A stretch of 64,000 bases of DNA from Branchiostoma floridae (Eukaryota; Chordata; Leptocardii; Amphioxiformes; Branchiostomatidae): contig NC_049979.1 of assembly GCF_000003815.2 (NCBI RefSeq), positions 28,700,249 to 28,764,248 of the forward strand. Direction: 5' to 3'. Below, piece after piece: positions 43,401 through 55,400 of this stretch. The notes beneath the pieces were generated by a model. It was given only the letters and a program-made list of their open reading frames with translations, was not told the DNA's origin and searched no databases. Position 1 is the stretch's first letter. Each line of letters begins with the position of its first letter. Both the position numbers and the translations under genes were made by a program.

Positions 43401-46400
43401 ATTTTCTTCCTGCAAGAATATTTTTCTTCATATAACTATAAGAATTGTCCATAGGGTAAGCAAAATAAGAAAAAAACATTTTTGGTAGTGCACCTGCATA
43501 ATGCCTGGTTAGTGCAGGTAGAATTGGAGCTGTGCCAGTATTGCTGGTGTTTACCTGCACCTAACCTGCACCTAACCTGCACTGGTCCATGTACTGGGTT
43601 TTATTCTTCTTTGGCTCTTTTTGTCTCGGGAAACGGTCAACAGTCTATCAAATGTCCTATGATAAAGGTGCATGGGGATTGTTATTAGCTGCATTGACTG
43701 TTACCACCTGTAAAGTATATAAGCGAGAAAAAACAGCAATGGTTCCTGAACAATTTTAGTATGACCCATATTTCCTAAATTCAGAGTGGTGCAGGTAAAA
43801 TTTTTGTCTGGTGCAGGTATGCAGAAAAAAGTATTTCGAGCCCTGCATGTCCTTCTCTTCACTCAAGCACACACACATATCATAATACAGGACATGATTT
43901 TTTTTATAAACATACTTACTCACAATTGGTCATGGACATCCTGAAACATCAAAATACACATAGAAACAGTTTCAAAGTAACAGCACAGAAATATCTTTAT
44001 TTGATTCTTTACAAATATTAACAAATATTTGTAATTTTTTCCAAATAGTAAAATAATTTTATTGTCCCCATAAAAGTAAGCCCTATTGTTGTCTCTACAT
44101 ATTATATAGATTTCAATGCTGGGCACTGGTGGATCCTTTGTGGTGGGCCATTGTTGCATGACACCACACCATACTTTGCAAGGATGTGTGAATTGCTATC
44201 TTCCCAGCCCACTGACCCATTTACAAAATGGTTAAGAGAATGGTACAAGTAAATAATGGTAGAATGCTGTCACCATTATTTAGAAAAATCCAATTCCGCA
44301 AAATGAATATTTCCATAGTTTTAAAGAACCGGCGAAATATTTGCAAAGTTGAGACAGCATCAAAAATATTTCTGAAGTATCAAATTTCCTTGACATAAAA
44401 TTACATTTAAGCTTTAAAATCAATTCTAAACAATAACAAGAAACATCTGCATGGTGACTTGGAATGGACTCTAGGAGTCCTTGATGAACAACAAATTCCT
44501 GAGACACAAATAACTAATATGTGTCTGATTAATTTTTAACCATTTTAAGTCCATTAAACCAACTAATAGATGTAATTTTTTCCTGAATAAATCATTAAGT
44601 TTGTTTTTTTACAAGTCATTTTTTGTAGCTAAAGTTATTGCTAAAATGACAAAATCATCTTCTGATCCATCCACAGTACACCAATGGAGGTCCCATCATA
44701 GCTGTGCAGATAGAGAATGAGTATGGGGGATTCAGCAACAGCACAGAATATATGGAGAGGTTGAAAAAGGTGAGTCTAAAACTCTAAAAGAAGCTGTATA
44801 CTGTATCTTGTCTTCATTATTGAAGATGCTGTAATTGGAAAAAGGTAAAGTGGTTGAACTTCAGACTGAGGATTAAGCATGATCCTTTTTTGTTAGGGGG
44901 TAGTGCAATGCAGCTTTTTGCTATCATATAATGGCTCATGCATTTAAGCCAAACACACTGGGTCAACCCTACTCTTTTTGATAAGGGTGTTATTCATGTA
45001 CAGATGTTTAACGCTTGAGACTTATGACATTAAAATGTCTGAGCTAAGCTGACCCCAGGGCTCTAGCCAGCTCGAAATTTTTTTCCGTCAGCCAATTCCC
45101 ATTGTCGCGAAAACACTATTCCTTGAGTTAGAGAGACTGAACTGAGACCTTGAAAAACGGGTTTTAATGAGATTATCGTATGCGAAAGGGCACCGACACA
45201 TATTGTCAACAATCATAACAATAGCAAAACAAACATTGTGTGGCTTTTACGGCCGTGGACGGCGTCCCCAAGCCGCCTGTAGTTTCCACCATGGAGCTTT
45301 TATCAGATGTTTGTCCGTCAAGGTTAACGGATTGGTTTTTAAATTTTTCCGTCACACGCAGCAAATTTCCGTCCATTGACGGAAAAACGGACGCTGGCTA
45401 GAGCCCTGGCTGACCCTAAGATAAAACTCAGGCTCGCGGATCCAAAAAATTTTATCCACATGGCCAAGCAGCTGGGTTGTGCCACTGTGACATGTGTATT
45501 ACCTGAACATTGGCTTCAGTCTTTAAGTTGAATTGTTCTGCAAGTTCATTCTAGTGATGTTGAAGAAGAGTGATGGATGTCAAACATCCAGAAGTAAATC
45601 ACCGTTTTGTATCCAGTTGTAGAGGTTGAATTGTATTTGAATACTGTCTAACCTTCATAAACATAGTTACATACAAGCCTGTGTTAGATACAATTTATAT
45701 TGTGTTCTAATTGGACATGCTGTGTGTGTTAATGCGGCCATGATGCATATGGTAATCCTCTATTGTTTCATTCTGTAGATTCTGGAGTCCAGAGGAATAG
45801 TTGAACTTCTCTTCACATCAGATGGGAAAGGTGCCCTGATCAGTGGGGGCATACCTGGAGGTACAGTCAACAACCTTAGCAACATTCAGGCTTGCCCCTG
45901 AGGCTTTGCCAAAAATGTTGTGTTTCCGGTTGCCTGACAAACCTTAGAAAAAAGCTGCCAGTCCTTTTTTTTCTTGGTCAGCTGCTGGCAAATGGCAAAA
46001 ATTTTCAATCTAGTGATGAATTTCAAAACGTACTTCCTGTATGTCTCACTCAGTTTCTAGTGTTAACAGATGAAGGCTTGAACATTTAATTATTGATGTA
46101 CATGTAAGAATGTGTAATAAGAATTGTAAAATGCTTGTAAAATGTTTGTTGATTACATGCGTACAATATTAAATTATTATGTTGAAAATACCAATGCCTG
46201 ATGCATTTCAGTTTTACATCAGTAAAAGTATTTGTTTTATCACTTCAGCCAAAGTCTAAAGATAAAAGAAATCCCCACCTACCAACTCTATTTTTTTTCT
46301 GGACAATAACTGTTTTTTTCCCAAGCCTCATAATTTTTTTTTTATTCTGCATATTCTTGTATTAATGCTACTTTACCAGTCACAATATGTCCACAAATAA

Positions 46401-49400
46401 CAACAAGTCGTATCCAAGTTGCATTGTGTAACACTTATACCGGTAGTACCATATTTTAACATGAATTTGCTTTGAGTGCCTCAATCTTTTTTTCAGTGTT
46501 GAAAACTGTCAACTTCCAGAACAATGCCTCAGACAAATTACAGAAACTAAAAGAAATACAGGTAAATATTTTACACTTCCCTCTATTCATTATTGCATTA
46601 AATGCTACTTACTAGGCTTGTGAAAATGAAGATATTGTTTGTCTTGCTGTGTGTCTCCAGTTAGGGAAAGGATGTGATGTGGAAGATAGTATAAGCTGAG
46701 AATGGCAGGATTGGAAAGTTGTCTTGCCCCAGGTTCAAAGTTGTATAGGCAGGAAATTGCATAGACAGAGTTAGCAAGTTAAGTTCACAATAAAACAAGA
46801 AATTTCACAAAATCTTTGACAATGAATGTATCAAGATCTTGCATTCCTGTCCATAACTTTACATGTAAAGGGAATTTTGTATCTCATGACATCTCAGAGG
46901 CGGCGGCAGCAAATTTCGCATGGGGGGGCGAACTTTACTGACAGAACTTTGCAGCAGGCGCTACCCGTTGCGCCAGAGGCGCGACCATCCTAGGGGGGTT
47001 CGGGGGCATGCTCCCCCGGGAAAATTTGAAATCTTGACCGTCTAAAACGCCATTTCCTTCGTTTTGACGGGCAAATTTTGCTGCCAGACTAAGCTAAATT
47101 TGATGGCAATTCTGTAAGAAAGACACATGGTTTTAATAGCGAGGGCGATGCCCAAAAATATTTTCATGATTTCGAGTACCGAAGGTGCGAGCTGTCGCAA
47201 GGTTGTTCTGGGGAAATTTCGAAATCTGCACCCTCTGAAATGCCATTTTCTGTATTTTTAGGGACAAATTTTGCTGCCAGACTAAGCTAAATTTGATGTC
47301 AATTCTGTAAGAAAGACACATGGTTTTTGATAGCGAGGGCGATGCCCCAAGAATATTTTCATGATTTCGAGTACCGAAGGTGCAAGCTGTCACAAGGTTG
47401 GTCTGGGGAAAATTCGAAATCTGCACCCTCTGAAGTGCCATTTTCTGTATTTTTAGGGACAAATTTTGCTGGCAGACTATGTTAAATCTAATGGCATTTT
47501 TGTCATAGAAAGAAATTGTTTGATGGCGATGACCCACACAAATTTTCACCATGTCGTTGTGAGCGCCCGAGGCGCAAGTTATCGCTAGTGAGGTCCGGAG
47601 AAATTTTTGAAATCTTGACCGTTTGAAACGTCATTTCCTGCATTTTGGGGCCACATTCTGCTTGTAAACTAAGCTAAGTACGATAGTTAAAAGATTTTTG
47701 AGATCGACACTCCCCCAACATATTGTCCTTCGCCGGAGACGCGAGCCGTCACAAGGGAGGTCTGGCGAAATTTTGAAATCAGGACTCTCTGAAACGCCAT
47801 TTCTTGCATTTTCGGGGGTAAATTTTGCCGTTAGACTAGCTTGATTTAATAAATTTTCATCATCAAAAAAATACACAAGGTTTCAGCTTGCTTTTCTGGG
47901 GGGGCGACGCCCCCCCAATATATTTTGCCGCCACTGCATCTGACATCTTGTGTTTCCTATACACACAGCCCGACCGTCCCATGATGGTAATGGAGTATTG
48001 GACCGGCTGGTTTGATCACTGGGGAGAGGACCATCACCTATATAGGCTGGAAAGTGAGTCTTTTGTACACAGCATTTCTCCTTTTTGTTGACCTCAAAAT
48101 TGTAAAGATTTACTATCAGTATAGTATCACTCATCATCACTTATGCCTGGTGTCTTCACAACAAAAATCACAACAAAAATCACAACAGTTACCGTAACAC
48201 TAAATCCAGAGCACAGCTGAAAACATAACTTTCTTGGCTGTTAAACTAAGACAGCTGTTAGTACCCTTCCACTCTATGTAACTTAGTATAGTCCAAAATG
48301 AACATTGAATATGGTGTGCTCACTTAGAACTGAGGCCTGAAGTAATACGATCTCTTCTTCCACTGGTGTACTCCGTTCTAACCCAACACAGGAATGGATT
48401 CATTAGCAGCATCAAAGTCTCTGTTGATTCAATACTAAGTAACTTACAAGGTGAAACATTCAATTTGGCAAAAGTAAAAATCAACATGATCTAAATCTAT
48501 TGCTACACAGATATGTTATTTCTTATACATTGGAAAGTTTCAATGTTGCAATCTACAGTCCATTCGTCGTCATTGTCCAGTATTTATCCCAATGAAATTA
48601 ATCTGTTAGAAGTGGTGGTATGTACAATACTACTGACATAGTCTTACTCATCTTCTTAATTGTGTTTCCACTTGCAGATTTTGAAAGGACCTTGATAGAC
48701 ATCCTGGACGCGGGAGCATCTGTCAACTTCTACATGTTCCACGGGGGCACGAACTTCGGTTTTATGAACGGTGCAAACACACGGTACAAGTCAGGAGGCA
48801 GGACTCTCCCTACCATCACAAGTTATGGTAAAAAAATATCAGTTTCCTTTTCTTTGTGATGCTTTTAAATTTAAAAAAAAATGAATTTTGACTGATCTTG
48901 ATGGCTCACAAAATTTGTTTTCGAATCTGGGAAACATAAATCGTGGCTGTAATGGAGAGCTGTCTCCAGCTTTAATTTTTTCCATCCCGCTCATTATTTG
49001 GTCATGCTGTTTACCTGTTGTGACACATAGTGTCTTACTTCTCTTTCCATCTAGCCTAGTTTAAAATCACTGTATAAGTTTAGTTTTGCCTTTGCATCCA
49101 TAAGACCACATGTTATCCTTCTGTGCATTTAGCCTTCGGGCATGAATATGCAATAAAGATTGTTCTTAAGCTCATGAAAATAGATTTTCCACAGTTTCAT
49201 GTTGTGAAGTTCATATTTTTGGGACAGATAGGATACAGGGCTCGAAATTCATTTTGGGATTAGGTGAACTGGTGCACCCAGCTTAAACAATCGGGTGCAC
49301 CAAAAAAATTTCAAATTCTTGTTTCAAATTCTTAAACAAGTACCATGACAGACATTTTTATTATCTTTCTAATGCTTAGATGTCAAGAATATGATGTGTA

Positions 49401-52400
49401 CTAGTATACTTTAATACCTTTACATACATAAACCTTAGAAAATATTTGGGTGCACCCTTTGCATCCACAGAAAATAATTGGGTGCACAGATCAAATTTGG
49501 GGTGCACCTGGGTGCACATGCACCCAGTATTTCGAGCCCTGGGATATTTCTTTCATCCCAGCATGCAAATTTCCATCCTAGGATGGAGGGATGGGTGCTG
49601 GAGACAGCCCTGCTGTAATGTCTTGGGAAATTTACATTATGAAATAATTGCACTTGCCAAAATGTCACAAAATCTAAAGTTGGGGATTTATTCATGCTCA
49701 TTTTTCCATGATAACTTACTGAAGTTTTGGGAGCTTGAAGTGTTGTCAAAGAGTAACCCAAGATGCATCCATGAATATTGCTCTTTTGATATTGAAAAGA
49801 AAAGGTGTAAGAAGTTGGCAGCAACATTTTGAACTTCCAAATTGAATGTAATAGTTCAGATTTTAGTCTAACTTAGGGTATACATGTAACTCTTTCTTGT
49901 ATTTCCAGATTATGATGCCCCAATCTCAGAGACTGGTGACTTGACCCCAAAGTATTTCAAAATCAGGGAGATTTTGAAGCAACATACACCGCCAGGCGTG
50001 GGTAAGTACTGTAAATGTATTTAATTTTGCGGAGATTTAATTTCATGGTAGCGGGAAAATGGAATTTTCGCGGTGGTTTTGATTTCGTGGTAGCACCATG
50101 AACTGTAGTCTCTTAGTGTTATGTAAAAAATGTTTGCGATGGTTTTAAATTCGCGGTGAAGCGGCCACCATGAAAACCGCAAACATTAAACCACCGCGAA
50201 TGTTTCTGCATTTACAGTACTTGATGATTATAATTATGTTCTAGTCAAGTCCAGATTCACATGGCTTAGGTTAGACCTGACAATTTTTTTAATATGAGTT
50301 ATGCCTTTAAGTTATTGATAATATAGATAACTTCCTCTGCGAACGCCAAAACTTATGCAAGTGGGGAAAAAGTTTGGCCGAAAAAGAATTTTTGCCTTCA
50401 TTTTGAAATCGAAGTGGTCAGGAATTTTTTTTTTATGTACAGAGCAGTGAAATTTTTATTTCTGATTGTGTTGAGAATCCTACTGGAAATTGTACCAAAT
50501 TTTACTTCTTGCATCTAGACAAAGATGTTTGTAAGCATGTCTGTATATGGTTGTGTTTTTCAGTGCCAGAGAAGTTACCAGAACCCCCAACTACAGTGGG
50601 GAAGTTTGACTATGGTAAGTCTCCAGTATCAAGGCACAAATTCAAATACACTGTCTCAAAGCTGATGTAATCTACAAGTCAACACAGTTTCCACCTCACT
50701 GTTGTGCACAGAAAAAAACTACGGCCTTTTCAAGTATTGTGGCGCACTACTTTATACCCGAGCTACACTGTAATTGAGGACGAGGATACAAACAAAAGAT
50801 ACTGTGTTGTGCAACCTTAAGAGAGTAATTAAGATACTTAAAGAGTTTTAGTTTTGCCATGTATGATGTGTACTGTACTTTTGCAGGAAGAACAGCTGTG
50901 ACCAAAGCATTGCCTTTGGATAAAGTTATTCCACTCTTGGACAAGGTGGCCAGACTCTTTGTTATGCCAAACCGGGTATGTACTGTAGTGGAGATTTAAG
51001 TTTTCGAGCACCACTCAAAATATGACGTCACTGGTAGTGGTGCATACTACTAAGAATAGCACTTGTCTTATCCTGTTGGCTGTTGCAACTTTCCTGGCAA
51101 GATCTTGTTAGTCACCAAAAGGATGATTTAGCATCTTTTTGTAACTTTGTCATCTGAAGTATACCTAATATATACCAAATGGTGGAGGGGGCTTGGTAAT
51201 TCTATTGCGACAGATACATGCACATACAATCATCGTTGGAACTGAGTTTGATCCGATTAGAAAGTGAACACTTTACGTGTATATCGGTAGGCGTGTACAT
51301 GTTTTGATGATTCCAGATGTTAATGTGGTGAAGGATACGAGACAGAACAGCAGAGAAGCGACTGGATAAAGTGTTTGTTAAATGTCAGAGCGAAAACCGA
51401 CTGTATATAGTGTATAATAAACGCCATAGCAAACTACTTTCCGAATGGTACCCAGGCTAAGAAAGAGGCTTGTCTAGTTTACAACATCATATGTATAATA
51501 ACTACACCCATTTATATTAGTTTTGCTCATTTATTCCAGCCTATTCCATCTGGGAAGTTCAGTGGCCTAGGCTATGGATATTTGCTGTACACAACAACAG
51601 TAGACAATAAGCCAGAAAGGCTAGCAGTGAAAGGCACCATCAGGGATCGAGCGCTGGTAATGTCTGTTTTCACTACATTATGTAGCCGTGCACACTAAAG
51701 ATGTTCACACAGCTCAACACAACACAAAATAGTACAACACAACAATGCACAACACAGTACAACACAACATTATTGTACGACCTAATGCAACAATGCAATG
51801 GAACAGAAGATAACGCAACACAACATAATGTGACACAGTGCAACACAACACATAACACAGTACAACACAACACATTACACAGCACAGCACAACAATGCAC
51901 AAAATGACACAATACAACTTAACATGGCATATGACCTAATAATGGTAGGTCACCTAATTCCGGGGAATAATCTATATCCGGGGTTCTTAACCCTTAAACT
52001 GCCAGAGTTTTTGCCCAATAAAATGCTATCAGGGCCAGGGTTGGCCACTGACCTCCAAAATAAACCCCCGAACAAGGCCCAAGTCCCTAACTTCCGGGGT
52101 TTGTGCACTACACGAGCGCAAAGCTGCTACCGTGGGGAATACGCTATCCCGGATATATCCGGGCGCGGCAAACAGGGCATGTATATGTGTGCCGGATATA
52201 TCCGGGTTTGGCAGTTTAAGGATTAAAATAGTGTATTGAAGTACAAATTTATATGCTTGCTTGTTCGATTATCAAGGAATCTCCATTAGTGTCAAAATGC
52301 TGAATGCACCATTAGTAATACCACCGTAATGACAAACTTAACAGACTCAATTTTTCAGAACAGAAAAGCTTTTATAACCATGCATTCGAAGATAACAAGT

Positions 52401-55400
52401 TCTTATCAAAATTAGCCTCATAATATACCGGCAGTATCTCTTAATACCCATTAGGATAACACTTAGACTGAGTTATATGCACTATCTTCAATGTAAGGTA
52501 TGCTTGACCCTGATGAATGCTTATACATGTACGTGTATTTGCTTTACAGGTGATGGTCAATGATATCTTTGTTGGTGAGATGGACGAAGACACTAACGAA
52601 ATCACGATTGATCCTGACCATTCTCTGATTACGGTTTGTTTAAATCTGTATTGTGTGTCACGAAACAGTACTGTGGTAGTTTGCTGTGGCAGGTCTTGCC
52701 TGTCCTTAGTGCTGATTGTACTATTGTTCTCCTATTCTCATCTTTGATTAACTCTGACCATGCTTTGATCAAGGCTTGTTTGAATCTGTCTTGTGTGTTA
52801 CAAAGCAGTAGTGGAGTAGTTTGCTATGGCAGGTCTGGCCTGTCCTTAGTGCTGATAGTACTGGTATGCTTCTATCCCCATCTTTGGAGGCAAAGAGTAA
52901 TATAAACAATTAGTATATGTATATTAGTGACAGAATACTCTTAGTATGCATTTAAGTTTGACGGGATTCAATTTTGAGTTAGGGGTTAGTGTTATAGTCC
53001 AGTACTGTACAGTGATAGAAACCCTGGTGCCTTTAGCCGTTTAGCGTCAAAGTTTGTAGACAGCCATTGAAAAAGCATACACTGACAACTGGGCAAGGGT
53101 GCTACAGTGAAGATGGACAGAACAGTCGTTTTTGGCAGTGCTCATCTGTCACAGCTCTAGATGAATATTCAAATGTTCAAATATCTGGTTCATGTTCAAT
53201 TTGTGCTTTGTAAGTACATGTGTATTCATGTGTATTCACCGTAACAGGCACAGCAACATATCACAATACTGTACAATGTATAGTAAGTACTACATGTAGC
53301 ACTTAGACAAGACGGTAGGCGGGGACATGACAGAACAAAATTTTTTGCAGTGGTTTTGAAAACCGCAAACATAGCTGCCACATTTCTGCATTTACAGTTT
53401 GCTCTGGCAGGTTTTGTCTGTCCTTGGTACTGAATACTGTTATTCTTCTAATAGCATTCTCATCTTAGTAGGAAAATGATATCCAAAGCAATTTGCTTCA
53501 CTGTATCTATTATCTTCATGTAGTAATAGTATTCATACAGAATGACTCCATGTCAGATGCTATAAGCACGAATGTTTGTCCCTCTGTAAACTGTAGGGAG
53601 ATGCGCCGTTCACCCTGAAGATTCTTGTAGAAAACCAGGGAAGAGTCAACTACGGCAATGGCCTCAAGGACCAAATAAAAGGTGCAAACATTTACATGGT
53701 ATAGAATTACATTGTGTATATATTAGAATAATAATCAATACCAATATGCTAAGTTCATATTAGAAACTATGTAAGAAAGGGCTGGTGTTGTGGCCCCAGG
53801 TTCTTTTAGAATGCTGCACGAGGAACGTTTAAACTACAGGACTAGGAAACACACACAAGACACAGGTCATGCCTTTGACACGCACGGGAGCTGTGAGTTG
53901 GGACCCTATCTCTGACCGAAGCCTCTGTCCAACTGTTTTCAACTTCCAACTCCCGGCCTTCTTTATTCCAAAACACAGACACAGACAATAGACAGTTTCA
54001 CAGTAGGGAAGTGGTCCTAACACTTCTACGTAGCGTATCACCTACATGGCTTCTCTTTAATGTACAGGTAGATTAAAGCAACATGATTTGCATCTAGGCT
54101 TGGTGCGAACTTGCTAGCTTGGTCATCAAAGGAACTTGCATTTACATAAAGATTAGCTGTTGCATTGACAGACTCCATGCCTCACACTTATGAGGGCCTG
54201 TTTTATCCTGATACACATCAAAGGTTACAAAACATATTTAAAAACAAAACTATTACAATCTAAGTATTTCTGCCCCACTTACAACTATTATAATTATTAT
54301 AGCTCTATCGTGTCAATAATGGTATGTACAGCAAGAGGTCAGGGTCATTGCGTGCATATCTGAGTGTCTAAGGCACGATCTCGACACAGTTTATCCCCAT
54401 ATCTGTGAGCTGACAACCTCTCGCCAACAGCTTTTTTTCAGCATCTAGATGGAACTGCAATATCGCCATAAAGATATCGGCAGAATTTCTCCCGAAAGGT
54501 CTGGAGTGTTCACCCGATAGCTTAGCAGGGGTCCCTGATAGCTTAGCAGGGGTCCCCGACAACTTCCGCGTGCGTGTAGATGCGTCCCAACTTTGGGAGG
54601 GCTCATTAGCATATAACGAGGGCTCATTAGGCTATATAGCTGTTTATGACTACAAGCGCCACGGGTGTCCCGCCCCCTACGTTCCAAATCCCTCCCAACA
54701 TATCCACAGATATCAGTAAACACTGTGTCTAGATTGGGCCTTAGTCCCAGGATTTCCTTTTGAAGTAGGTGGGTATAATGACAGAGCAAATGTCATTGCA
54801 GACTGTGTTCCAGAGTAATGTTGCTTGGTAGAAGAATGTTCTTTGGCCTCTGTTAGTTTTAGTACACAGCACAGCTGTCAGATGGTTGCTGTTCCAAAGG
54901 GAATAACGTGACTCCATAGTAGATGGATGGGTCTTTGTGCATTCTATACACTTATAATGGTAGTTACCTTTCTTAGAACCAGTTTGTCTTTGTTTCCAGG
55001 GATCATAGGTGATGTGTTCATCAACTCGGAGGAAAAGAAGGTACCAGAGTTTAAAATCTACACACTGGACATGTCAGAGGACTTCCTTAACAAGTGAGTA
55101 ACTCGAACCCGTCCATGTTTTGTGATATCACACACAGTCAAGCTTCTACATGGGCTTCTATTAAATAATTGAAATGCAACTTTGCATGTCCTGAGTGCAG
55201 CACTGTGATACATTGGAATCGATGTCCTTACAATTTTTTTGATGGAACCAAATTTTCCCAGCTTCGAGCGCATTTTGCATTGAAATGTGTGCTTTATCAG
55301 GTGGGTAGACAAAAAAGTATACAACATGGTTTATTCTGCATCGTCCTTGGCCGCAGCCCTTCCGCGTGTCTGATTGCTTCTTGGCTTTGGGCGATCATAC

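Noticed and set aside
47133-47876. Minus-strand frames with internal repetition as a gene
   Set aside because: They mirror the tandem repeats of the non-autonomous element at 46895-47936.
51673-51917. Cysteine/valine/leucine-rich minus-strand frames
   Set aside because: Artefacts of the (ACAAC)n microsatellite.
54445-54789. 114-codon minus-strand frame as a gene
   Set aside because: No recognisable domain, lies in an intron and shows short internal repeats; probably repeat-derived.
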